From the NCBI RefSeq assembly GCF_030409945.1, contig NZ_JAUFQV010000028.1, positions 310,001-374,000 on the forward strand: a DNA stretch of 64,000 bases, in the 5' to 3' direction. The notes beneath the pieces were generated by a model that was not told where the DNA came from, did not search any database, and worked only from the letters and a program-made list of their open reading frames with translations. The position numbers and the translations under genes are program-made. Origin of the DNA: Vibrio tapetis subsp. quintayensis. Lineage in GTDB: Bacteria > Pseudomonadota > Gammaproteobacteria > Enterobacterales > Vibrionaceae. Below are positions 9,625 to 17,272 of the stretch, piece after piece. Numbering within the stretch: the first letter of the stretch is position 1; every line of letters begins with the position of its first letter.

Positions 9625-11466
9625 ATGGATCAAAATCCGCAGTCACAGCTAAAGTTACTTGTCGCTAAAGGCAAAGAGCAAGGCTATCTGACATACGCCG
9701 AAGTAAATGACCACCTACCGCAAGAAATCGTAGATTCTGAGCAGGTAGAAGACATCATTCAGATGATCAATGACATGGGTATCCAAGTTGTTGAAACAGC
9801 ACCCGATGCTGATGACCTCATGATGAATGAAGCGGTCGCAGACGAAGATGCAGCTGAAGCTGCAGCGGCTGCCCTCTCAAGCGTAGAAAGTGAAATCGGC
9901 CGAACTACCGACCCAGTGCGCATGTACATGCGTGAAATGGGTACCGTTGAGCTGTTGACTCGTGAAGGCGAGATCGATATTGCGAAACGCATTGAAGATG
10001 GCATTAACCAGGTACAAGCCTCTGTTGCTGAGTACCCTGGTACCATCTCATACATCTTAGAACAATTTGATAAAGTTCAAGCTGAAGAACTTCGTCTTAC
10101 CGACCTTATCGCAGGATTTGTTGATCCTGATGATGATGGTACAACGGCTCCAACTGCGACTCACATCGGTTCTGAACTTGCTGAAAAAGATTTAGAAGAC
10201 GAAGATAAAGAAGCAGAAACGGAAGACGACGAAGACGAGGAAGAAGAAGACACAGGTATTGATCCAGAGTTTGCTGCTGAGAAGTTCTCAGATTTGCGTA
10301 ACGCTTATCAAAACCTGCAACTTGCTATTAATGAGCAAGGCCGCGATGTGGCAATGGCTTCGGAATTAAAAACAGAGCTATTGGATACCTTCCGTCAGTT
10401 CCGTTTGATCCCAAAACAGTTTGACTACCTAGTTAGAGAACTGCGCACCTCTATGGATCGCGTTCGCACACAAGAACGTCTAATTATTCGTACTTGTGTT
10501 GAATATGGCAAAATGCCTAAGAAGTCTTTCGTAGCCCTATTTACAGGTAACGAGTCTTCTGAAGCTTGGTTAGATCAAATCCTAGCCTCAGATAAGCCGT
10601 ATGCAGAAAAAATTCGCCGTAGTGAAGATGACATCCGTCGTTGCATTCTAAAGCTGAAAGCAATCGAAGGTGAAACTTCTCTTCCGGTACAAAGCATCAA
10701 AGATATCAGCCGTCGTATGTCTATCGGTGAAGCGAAAGCTCGTCGTGCGAAGAAAGAAATGGTTGAAGCAAACTTACGTCTGGTTATTTCTATCGCTAAG
10801 AAATACACCAACCGTGGCCTACAATTCCTGGATCTAATCCAAGAAGGTAACATCGGCCTAATGAAGGCGGTTGATAAGTTTGAATATCGTCGTGGTTACA
10901 AGTTCTCGACTTACGCAACTTGGTGGATCCGTCAGGCGATTACTCGTTCGATTGCTGACCAAGCACGTACGATTCGTATCCCTGTACACATGATCGAAAC
11001 CATCAACAAGCTGAACCGTATTTCGCGTCAAATGCTTCAAGAGATGGGCCGTGAGCCACTGCCGGAAGAATTGGCTGAACGCATGCAAATGCCGGAAGAC
11101 AAAATCCGTAAAGTACTGAAAATTGCTAAAGAGCCAATCTCTATGGAGACACCAATCGGTGACGACGAAGATTCGCATCTAGGTGATTTCATCGAAGATA
11201 CAACGTTAGAACTGCCTCTAGATTCTGCAACGGCTACTAGCCTACGCGGAGCAACTAAAGACGTTCTAGCTGGCCTAACGCCACGTGAAGCGAAAGTACT
11301 TCGCATGCGTTTCGGTATCGACATGAACACCGACCACACTCTAGAAGAAGTGGGTAAGCAATTTGACGTTACACGTGAACGTATCCGTCAAATCGAAGCG
11401 AAAGCACTACGTAAACTGCGTCACCCTAGCCGCTCAGAAACTCTGCGCAGCTTCTTAGACGAATAA
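9625..11466 (+). CDS. rpoD: RNA polymerase primary sigma factor (sigma-70)
   Basis: The 613-residue housekeeping sigma factor has the normal length for the group. Seen in order: N-terminal region 1.1; region 1.2 ([22 protein letters not shown]); a long acidic non-conserved insert rich in Asp and Glu (about 190-215); regions 2.1-2.4 ([37 protein letters not shown]); region 3; and region 4 helix-turn-helix ([20 protein letters not shown]). The 128 bases between dnaG and rpoD probably hold an extra promoter, but none is clear by eye. Confidence 0.98.
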   Translation: MDQNPQSQLKLLVAKGKEQGYLTYAEVNDHLPQEIVDSEQVEDIIQMINDMGIQVVETAPDADDLMMNEAVADEDAAEAAAAALSSVESEIGRTTDPVRMYMREMGTVELLTREGEIDIAKRIEDGINQVQASVAEYPGTISYILEQFDKVQAEELRLTDLIAGFVDPDDDGTTAPTATHIGSELAEKDLEDEDKEAETEDDEDEEEEDTGIDPEFAAEKFSDLRNAYQNLQLAINEQGRDVAMASELKTELLDTFRQFRLIPKQFDYLVRELRTSMDRVRTQERLIIRTCVEYGKMPKKSFVALFTGNESSEAWLDQILASDKPYAEKIRRSEDDIRRCILKLKAIEGETSLPVQSIKDISRRMSIGEAKARRAKKEMVEANLRLVISIAKKYTNRGLQFLDLIQEGNIGLMKAVDKFEYRRGYKFSTYATWWIRQAITRSIADQARTIRIPVHMIETINKLNRISRQMLQEMGREPLPEELAERMQMPEDKIRKVLKIAKEPISMETPIGDDEDSHLGDFIEDTTLELPLDSATATSLRGATKDVLAGLTPREAKVLRMRFGIDMNTDHTLEEVGKQFDVTRERIRQIEAKALRKLRHPSRSETLRSFLDE

Positions 11467-11496
11467 GCTACTGCTTTACAATTCGAAAGTTGATTA

Positions 11497-11530
11497 AAAG
11501 GTGAGCAAATGCTCACCTTTTTTATTTTCC
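11497..11530 (+). terminator. terminator of the rpsU-rpoD operon
   Basis: AAAGGTGAGC and GCTCACCTTT form a perfect stem with an AAAT loop, followed by TTTTATTTT. Confidence 0.9.
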
Positions 11531-11577
11531 GTGAACTGAACGGCTAAAAACTAGGCGCAAATCAACCCTCTAGCATC

Positions 11578-11606
11578 TAGACACGTTCACTTCCATACCC
11601 TATAAT
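11578..11606 (+). promoter_or_regulatory. sigma-70 promoter of the tRNA gene
   Basis: TAGACA (11578-11583) and a perfect TATAAT (11601-11606) are separated by 17 bases, with the tRNA starting 13 bases downstream of the -10 box. One mismatch from the full consensus. Confidence 0.8.
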
Positions 11607-11618
11607 CACTCCCCTATC

Positions 11619-11694
11619 GGCCCCTTAGCTCAGTGGTTAGAGCACTCGACTCATAATCGATTGGTCCGCAGTTCAAGTCTGCGAGGGGCCACCA
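11619..11694 (+). tRNA. ileX: tRNA-Ile2 with CAU anticodon (lysidine type)
   Basis: A 76-base cloverleaf: acceptor GGCCCCT/AGGGGCC, D stem GCTC/GAGC, anticodon loop CTCATAA, T stem CGCAG/CTGCG with TTCAAGT loop, and an encoded CCA. The CAT anticodon would suggest methionine, but the body closely matches E. coli ileX, which also lies just downstream of rpoD. So this should be the isoleucine tRNA whose C34 is changed to lysidine by TilS to read AUA. The first anticodon-stem pair is a C-T mismatch (E. coli has G-T). In pandemic V. cholerae the VSP-II island sits beside the tRNA at this locus; no integrase is seen here. Confidence 0.93.
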
Positions 11695-11701
11695 AATTTA
11701 G

Positions 11702-11742
11702 AAAAGCCCCGAGAAACAATCGTTTCTCGGGGCTTTTTCCTT
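11702..11742 (+). terminator. terminator of the tRNA gene
   Basis: AAAAGCCCCGAGAAAC and GTTTCTCGGGGCTTTT form a 16-bp perfect stem with a 4-base AATC loop, followed by TCC. It is a very strong hairpin and symmetrical, so it may also insulate the minus-strand cytochrome gene. Confidence 0.92.
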
Positions 11743-11819
11743 TCTGCTTTATTTCTACGTAACACTTACCGATTACTCGTTGAGCTAACGAACCCGAGTA
11801 AGAGCCAAGATCTTCAATT

Positions 11820-12161
11820 CTAGTTCTTAGGGTCGTTTATTGTCTCGATATAAACAAAGATCTCTTCGACTTGTTGTGGCGATAGCATCGCCCCCCAAGC
11901 GGGCATTTCTTCGTTTCCTTTTAGAACGGTATCGATAAGCTCATCTCTAGATTCAAACCATGAATTAAGACCTTGATATATGTTTGAGGGCTTTTCAGCT
12001 AATGCAGCTCCTGCAGGACCGTCTCCGTGACCTAACTCACCATGGCATGCAACACAAAGCGTTTTAAAATTTGATGCCGCTTGTACTGATGCTGATGCGT
12101 TAGATAAAAAAGGAAGTACAGATAGTGCAACTAAACATGTAATTTTGAACACTGGATTCAT
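11820..12161 (-). CDS. small periplasmic class I cytochrome c
   Basis: With the start at ATG 12161 the product is 113 residues opening MNPVFKITCLVALSVLPFLS, a clear Sec signal peptide. An upstream in-frame start at 12230 would put 23 unlikely residues before the signal. A single haem site CVACH occurs about 40 residues in, and MPAW near the C-terminus offers the axial methionine. The AQVEEIFVYIETI-like final helix is typical of small c5/c553-type electron carriers. The redox partner cannot be told from context: the gene stands alone between the tRNA and a small membrane protein. Confidence 0.88.
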   Translation of the reverse strand: MNPVFKITCLVALSVLPFLSNASASVQAASNFKTLCVACHGELGHGDGPAGAALAEKPSNIYQGLNSWFESRDELIDTVLKGNEEMPAWGAMLSPQQVEEIFVYIETINDPKN

Positions 12162-12448
12162 AAGTAATGGGCTCACTGCAGTTGATAATGGAAAATTCAG
12201 ATGATTCGTTATAATCACACTATTATACATACCAGGTATGAATAGTGACTATTATTTCGCTTCATATTCGATTCATGCTGAAAAACTAACTAGCAGTCTC
12301 CACTTATCGGATGCAAAACTTTACGCGGCATTAAAACTAATACAAATATTAAGCTGCATTTGACATGCAACTTCATGGCTATTAAAATCCTTACTTCATT
12401 AAATGGTTGTCTAAAAACTATTTAAAGCATGTATTTTAAGGAATTCCC

Positions 12449-12550
12449 ATGGACTCAAAGAAAGATAAGCTTGCATTCGCCTTTTACTTTTCTATGGCTG
12501 CGGGCCTTGGCTTAGTGACACCGATGATCATCTTGCTCCTAAGATACTAA
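12449..12550 (+). CDS. 33-residue single-span membrane protein
   Basis: A short open frame from ATG 12449 to TAA 12548-12550 with an AAGGAA ribosome site at 12438-12443, five bases before the ATG. The product opens MDSKKDKLAFAFYFSMAA: a short charged N-terminus followed by about 24 hydrophobic residues rich in Gly, Leu and Ile, ending in RY. A perfect terminator follows at 12572. Good ribosome site, clear topology and own terminator support a real gene. Function is unknown; small single-span proteins commonly act as regulators or subunits of larger membrane complexes. Confidence 0.65.
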   Translation: MDSKKDKLAFAFYFSMAAGLGLVTPMIILLLRY

Positions 12551-12571
12551 TCAAAAATTATGTAATCACAC

Positions 12572-12606
12572 AAAGGCTCAACTAAGCACAATTTGAGCCT
12601 TTTTTA
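12572..12606 (+). terminator. terminator after the 33-residue membrane protein gene
   Basis: AGGCTCAA pairs with TTGAGCCT (12593-12600), followed by five more T residues; upstream A residues make it partly bidirectional. Confidence 0.85.
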
Positions 12607-12951
12607 CCATACCACTTTCACAGTAAACACTTCCTCCCAGCACCCAGTAAACCGTTTCATTTTGGTCTCTCCAATACGCTTAGCATTTTAATTAATATAA
12701 AATCAGAAAGGGAAAACGACATTAGATCTCGTAAGTCGAGTGTTTTGAATAAATAAGATGAGACTAGAATTATTTCATTTTTAACCTGAAAATAACATAA
12801 TAGTGATCACCATCACTTGTGGTGGTGAATTTAAGTTTATATAAATGACGCGTAGCCAAATCCAATTTCATTAACAATAACTAAAACTGGAATCGCTTAG
12901 CTATATCTCAAGTAAATCAAAAGAAACAGAACAACAAGAATAGGGTTCTTC
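12607..12951 (+). promoter_or_regulatory. control region of the PTS IICB gene with a CRP-like site
   Basis: A gene-free stretch of 345 bases. AGTGA-TCACCA-TCACT at 12802-12817 matches the CRP pattern TGTGA-N6-TCACA with one mismatch per half-site. The right half is also part of an imperfect hairpin: TCACCATCAC (12807-12816) pairs with GTGGTGGTGA (12819-12828) around TT with one G-T pair. A CRP site fits a sugar-transport gene. The rest is AT-rich and no clear -35/-10 pair was fixed. Confidence 0.55.
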
Positions 12952-14385
12952 ATGATATCAGCAGATACCAAGCTCAAAGTACAAAATTTCGGTCGATTCT
13001 TATCAAACATGGTTATGCCGAATATCGGTGCGTTCATCGCTTGGGGCTTTATAACGGCACTTTTCATCCCAACAGGGTGGGTTCCAAATGAAACTCTGGC
13101 CTCTCTGGTTGACCCAATGATTACCTATCTATTACCACTACTCATCGGGTTTACCGGTGGTAAATTAGTCGGTGGTGAAAGGGGCGCCGTAGTGGGGGCA
13201 ATCACGACAATGGGGGTTATTGCAGGTACCGATATTCCAATGTTCATGGGAGCAATGATTGTTGGACCGATGGGTGGCCTCGCCATTAAGAATTTCGATA
13301 AAGCTGTCGACGGTAAAGTAAAAAGCGGCTTCGAAATGTTGGTGAACAATTTCTCATCCGGCATCATTGGTATGTTGTGCGCTATTTTAGCTTACTTATT
13401 CATTGGCCCATTTGTTAAAATACTCTCTGGTGGTCTTGCTGCCGGTGTAAACTTTCTCATCGAAGTTGGCTTACTCCCTCTGACTTCAATTTTCGTTGAG
13501 CCAGCTAAAATCCTGTTCCTCAACAATGCGATTAACCACGGCATTTTCTCTCCACTTGGTATTCAACAAGCTTCCGAAACCGGTCAATCAATTTTCTTTT
13601 TAATTGAAGCAAACCCAGGTCCAGGTTTAGGTGTTCTTCTGGCTTATATGCTATTTGGTAAAGGTATCGCGAAACAGACGGCAGGTGGCGCGACGATCAT
13701 CCACTTCTTTGGTGGCATTCACGAAATTTATTTCCCTTACATTTTGATGAACCCACGCCTTATTCTGGCGGTAATTGCTGGCGGTATGACCGGTGTCTTT
13801 GTCCTTACGCTGTTCAACGCTGGCCTAGTTTCAGCAGCCTCTCCTGGTTCTATTTTTGCCGTCTTATTAATGACGCAAAAAACCTCTTTGATTGGTGTTC
13901 TGGCTTCGATTATCTCATCGGCCTGTGTGTCGTTCTCTGTCGCTGCATTATTGCTGAAGACTCAAACATCAGCAGATGATGAAGGTGGTTCAGCACTCAG
14001 AATCGCAACATCAAGAATGAACAACATGAAATCAGCATCAAAAGGACAACCCGCGACAGAGAGTGCTAATGATATGAACCTGTCTAAGGTGCAGAGCATC
14101 ATCGTTGCTTGCGATGCGGGCATGGGGTCAAGTGCGATGGGGGCCAGTCTATTACTCAAAAAAGTTCAGGATTCAGGTTTAGATATTGACGTAATTAATC
14201 TTGCCATAAACAATCTGCCAGCAGATGTTGACATCGTTGTGACCCATGAAGACCTGACTGACTTGGCTCGCCAACATGCCCCAAACGCACTCCATATTTC
14301 TCTGACAAACTTTCTCGATGGCTCAGTGTATGATCAGCTAGTAATAAGATTACTTGCAGCTCAAAAACAGAATGGAATTGAATAA
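12952..14385 (+). CDS. mannitol-type PTS permease, IIC-IIB domains only
   Basis: The 477-residue inner-membrane protein is strongly similar to the mtlA product at 22335-24221 over its whole length. The N-terminal IIC part holds the transport segments and the GIHEIYFPY loop; the C-terminal IIB part has the phosphorylated Cys in VACDAGMGSS (about residue 387). It ends where MtlA continues into IIA, so there is no IIA domain, like CmtA of E. coli. The phosphate must come from a separate IIA, possibly that of MtlA. No phosphohexitol dehydrogenase is adjacent. The substrate is probably a hexitol but not necessarily mannitol. Confidence 0.9.
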   Translation: MISADTKLKVQNFGRFLSNMVMPNIGAFIAWGFITALFIPTGWVPNETLASLVDPMITYLLPLLIGFTGGKLVGGERGAVVGAITTMGVIAGTDIPMFMGAMIVGPMGGLAIKNFDKAVDGKVKSGFEMLVNNFSSGIIGMLCAILAYLFIGPFVKILSGGLAAGVNFLIEVGLLPLTSIFVEPAKILFLNNAINHGIFSPLGIQQASETGQSIFFLIEANPGPGLGVLLAYMLFGKGIAKQTAGGATIIHFFGGIHEIYFPYILMNPRLILAVIAGGMTGVFVLTLFNAGLVSAASPGSIFAVLLMTQKTSLIGVLASIISSACVSFSVAALLLKTQTSADDEGGSALRIATSRMNNMKSASKGQPATESANDMNLSKVQSIIVACDAGMGSSAMGASLLLKKVQDSGLDIDVINLAINNLPADVDIVVTHEDLTDLARQHAPNALHISLTNFLDGSVYDQLVIRLLAAQKQNGIE

Positions 14386-14555
14386 GAGCTTACCTGTAAC
14401 AAACCTATGTGCAGATATAACGCTAAACAAAGTCAACATCGCCCCAGTTTATGTTGACCTCCTCATATTCGACTTTGGCTTGCATGCTTTACTCTACTAC
14501 TGACAAATCGCACTATACTTATGTTAATTAGTATCATGGTACGCGACGGAGACTT

Positions 14556-14564
14556 TGCTATAAT
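14556..14564 (+). promoter_or_regulatory. extended -10 promoter element upstream of the 14628 gene
   Basis: TGC-TATAAT at 14556-14564 is a perfect -10 box with a TGn extension, about 64 bases before the start codon. No good -35 box lies 17 bases upstream, which is common for extended -10 promoters. Confidence 0.5.
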
Positions 14565-14627
14565 ACGAGGCCCAAGCGCAATCCTGAAACTGCCTGTTTC
14601 TCCTTAAACCGGATGGTATAGAATCTA

Positions 14628-15395
14628 ATGTCGTCAAAATATCTCGAAAAAGCATGGTGTTATCAAACCGTATCCATGGATGAAAAACTCTTGATAGTAG
14701 CCTTGGCAGAGCTATCTGACAGAGACGGCGCGTTTATCACCAGCATGACGGAATTAAAGGCAATGATGTGCGCTTCTGAACGCTCTCTGGATAACTTGAT
14801 CAGCAAGCTTTCAGTGGAACAAACACTTGTGGGCACCAACAAAAGCACGCCAGCTTACCGCTCTGAAGGGAAAATTAAAGGTCGCTTGAATTTCGACACC
14901 TACGTGACACCTAGCGAGCACACGGCTTCTTATGGGCAACAAAATACCGGCTACTCCAACCAGCATCAGCAACAAGTTCAGCAGCCGTCTGCACCACAAC
15001 CACAAGATACGTATCGTAATGCCAATCGCTTATCGAGCTTTCATCGCTCTCAGGTTGCACCGATTAATAAGTCCATAACCGGTAAGTCTATCAACATTAT
15101 GGAACTCTCTCCGAGTGTCGTCGAAGATTGGGCTGAGATGATCATGTTCAAAAGCGGGTTTGTGGGGCAAACTAACGTCTGGGCCTCCTTCGTCGAACGT
15201 ATAAAAGAAACGCCCAACAGGCAGTTGTACACATTAGATGAGCTAACCAGTCGATTGCATTCTCACCTTCATTCAGAGAAAACATATAGGCAGCCTAGCT
15301 CCAGAAAACAAGCAGCCAAACAACAAGTTAAGCACTCGGCGCTTGATGTATTAGAAGAGAAAATATCTAACTTCAACTTCAATGATGATAATTAA
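14628..15395 (+). CDS. winged-helix protein resembling phage O-type replication initiators
   Basis: A 255-residue cytoplasmic protein of unknown function. Residues 1-85 form a likely winged-helix domain (MDEKLLIVALAELSDRDG, then SERSLDNLISKL as recognition helix) with the look of lambda O-type initiator or replisome-organiser N-termini. Residues 95-130 are a Gln/Ser/Pro-rich linker. The C-terminal part (VEDWAEMIMFKSG, NVWASFVERI) is helical, followed by a basic Lys/Gln tail. The next gene starts 14 bases after the stop and looks like a P-type helicase loader, so the order O then P is preserved. The role is inferred from pattern and context, not proven. Confidence 0.55.
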   Translation: MSSKYLEKAWCYQTVSMDEKLLIVALAELSDRDGAFITSMTELKAMMCASERSLDNLISKLSVEQTLVGTNKSTPAYRSEGKIKGRLNFDTYVTPSEHTASYGQQNTGYSNQHQQQVQQPSAPQPQDTYRNANRLSSFHRSQVAPINKSITGKSINIMELSPSVVEDWAEMIMFKSGFVGQTNVWASFVERIKETPNRQLYTLDELTSRLHSHLHSEKTYRQPSSRKQAAKQQVKHSALDVLEEKISNFNFNDDN

Positions 15396-15409
15396 GGAAG
15401 CGCGATACT

Positions 15410-16255
15410 ATGAGTAGCCCTAAAAACATGTCGGAGTCCTTTGAAGGCTACCTCACTCGAGTGAAGGCCAAAACTGGTTCATCTCCAACGGCTCAAAAAC
15501 ATCAAGCTCCTACGGTTTCTAACCGTTCTCAACCACTAGCGGCTCAAACTGGTGGGCAAGCGTTATCCTCTGACTTTAGCCTTTCAGATAATGATCTGAA
15601 GATTTTCAGCCCGAAAACTCAAGCTTTAATGGCTAATTTTAAAGGCGTCGAACAGAAAAAAATTCTCAAATTTTGGTACGAAATGACCTTAAGCTTTGGT
15701 CAAGGAAAAATCCGCCAAGAGTTTGGTGATGAGCCAGATCGTCATATTATGATGTTTGCAGCCTCATTAACTGAGAACAGCTATCTTCGCTTGAAAGACA
15801 ACTTAGAAGAGCGACTCAAGAAAGGTCAAGAGTGGCCACCCTCGTTTGCGGTATTCAAAACCTTAAAAGATACACCGACCGACAGAGAAGTATTGGAAGC
15901 CAGAACTAATATCCTGACGCTTAAACAGCCCGTTAGCCGAGTAGAAATCTACATTAAGCAGCGTAAGTCAGCAAAACTTAGGACTTTATCGGAAAAATAC
16001 ATCGTTGAAGAGTTCCGCACGCTTTACCTTGAAGCGTTTGAGGAAGTCATCCTGTACGACCAAGATAAGACTTTGAATGCACAAGAGTCCGAAGTACAAA
16101 GCGCAATGGGTGATGGGGTAAAAAACAAGACCGACAAACGCATAGATGACATGGTAGCTAACGATTACAAGCTCACCGGGTCGTTAGGCGGCATCATGGA
16201 AAATATCGAGAAATTGAGAAAACAAAGCGCCCAATCAATCGAAGAGATTGAATAA
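15410..16255 (+). CDS. protein resembling phage P-type helicase loaders
   Basis: A 281-residue protein in one operon with the O-like gene. The first 60 residues are low-complexity (Ser, Gln, Thr). The core has KKILKFWYEMTLSFG and, later, LRLKDNLEERLKKG leading into WPPSFAVFKTL. This follows the order seen in lambda P: a Trp-containing helix, then a helix with basic residues, then PSPGQF. Lambda P binds DnaB helicase and delivers it to the O-marked origin. No P-loop is present, so it is not a DnaC-type AAA+ loader. Function is inferred. An alternative is an unrelated helical protein of a Vibrio-specific family. Confidence 0.5.
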   Translation: MSSPKNMSESFEGYLTRVKAKTGSSPTAQKHQAPTVSNRSQPLAAQTGGQALSSDFSLSDNDLKIFSPKTQALMANFKGVEQKKILKFWYEMTLSFGQGKIRQEFGDEPDRHIMMFAASLTENSYLRLKDNLEERLKKGQEWPPSFAVFKTLKDTPTDREVLEARTNILTLKQPVSRVEIYIKQRKSAKLRTLSEKYIVEEFRTLYLEAFEEVILYDQDKTLNAQESEVQSAMGDGVKNKTDKRIDDMVANDYKLTGSLGGIMENIEKLRKQSAQSIEEIE

Positions 16256-16303
16256 GCGATATCGCAGTACACAACGTAGTTAAGCCCTGCCTTTCATATA
16301 TTT

Positions 16304-16326
16304 AACACCTGATGTCGTCAGGTGTT
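16304..16326 (+). promoter_or_regulatory. hairpin touching the ribosome site of the 16337 gene
   Basis: AACACCTGA (16304-16312) pairs perfectly with TCAGGTGTT (16318-16326) around TGTCG. Its 3' arm runs directly into the TTTGGAG ribosome site (16325-16331). It could end transcription weakly or hold translation of the downstream gene in check. Confidence 0.5.
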
Positions 16327-16336
16327 TGGAGTCTCC

Positions 16337-17026
16337 ATGCTCGAGTTCGATGTATTAGAACGCAAAGAATCCTACTTTATCTGCCAGAAACAGAGCGGTT
16401 ACTGCCGCATTGTAATTGATGAAAACAGCCAGAATTTACCGCTGGGGAAATCCATGCTGCATGTGGAAGAAATATCAGACAGATACCAGCACTATGGCAA
16501 GGACAGCATATTTAGACTGACATTGCCATTTGAGCGACAAGGCGAAGTAGGCATTTGTACCCTAGCAACGGGGCGCAAAAACACGTTCATCTACACCAAA
16601 TGTTTACGCTTAGGCGGGAAGTGGGAACCAATCCTCGGTGAGTGGGTGTTCTCTATTGCCGTACAAAATGAAGTAGACGAACTGGCACAAGTGATTCAAT
16701 CAGAGTCAATCTATGTAGAGGCAACATTCACAGAAACCATTACCGTCTACAATAAGCCTTTAACGCTGTTTGGCTACCCATTAATCAAATCAGTGGCGAG
16801 TAACAACAAAGTCACACTGCACAAGGGCATGCGCTTAATGGCTGGTGATCTCGCCCGCTTAGTCACCGATGAAGACAAAACCATCATATTGGCCGGGTCG
16901 CGAATACGCCTATATGTGCCCGCTCAATTTTTAGAAACGGAAAGTTTTCATGAAGACTACCTGTGTAGCGTTGATGTCGCCAAAAAGCGTAAACCTCGCC
17001 AGAAACCGAATTTTCCTTGGCAATAA
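16337..17026 (+). CDS. uncharacterised 229-residue protein
   Basis: Start chosen at ATG 16337 (MLEFDVLERKESYFICQ) because TTTGGAG lies five bases before it; an in-frame GTG at 16322 lies inside the upstream hairpin. The product is mostly beta-rich by eye, has no signal peptide or membrane segment, and ends in a strongly basic tail (KKRKPRQKPNFPWQ) that could bind nucleic acid. I do not recognise the family. It follows the O/P-like pair by about 80 bases on the same strand and might belong to the same unit if the hairpin between them is read through. Confidence 0.75.
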   Translation: MLEFDVLERKESYFICQKQSGYCRIVIDENSQNLPLGKSMLHVEEISDRYQHYGKDSIFRLTLPFERQGEVGICTLATGRKNTFIYTKCLRLGGKWEPILGEWVFSIAVQNEVDELAQVIQSESIYVEATFTETITVYNKPLTLFGYPLIKSVASNNKVTLHKGMRLMAGDLARLVTDEDKTIILAGSRIRLYVPAQFLETESFHEDYLCSVDVAKKRKPRQKPNFPWQ

Positions 17027-17063
17027 CCGTTACCTGACAAGATTAACGACCAATACAGTGACC

Positions 17064-17090
17064 TTGTTATCAGTTTTAAATTGATAACAA
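17064..17090. promoter_or_regulatory. perfect 9-bp inverted repeat upstream of the TRAP gene
   Basis: TTGTTATCA (17064-17072) and TGATAACAA (17082-17090) are exact inverses separated by nine AT-rich bases. Size and symmetry fit a dimeric repressor operator. The cognate regulator is not identifiable in this window. Confidence 0.5.
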
Positions 17091-17272
17091 ACCTCCGAAT
17101 CTATTGATAATATTAGTGGTTAATCCTGACTATACTTTTAATGCTGCCATATCCACCTTCTATTGTTCAAAATATCATCACAGCCTACTTTGAAATCCTA
17201 ATTCGCCAGTTTTTATCCACTGTATAGAACCGATACTCTAAAGCTCGAAACAGTCTGATAGGAATAACAATA

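Noticed and set aside
14628-17026. Cryptic prophage
   Set aside because: Only replication-like genes are present; no structural, lysis, repressor or integration genes on either side.
17141-17227. 28-codon frame upstream of the TRAP gene
   Set aside because: No ribosome site before the ATG and no clear leader-peptide features.
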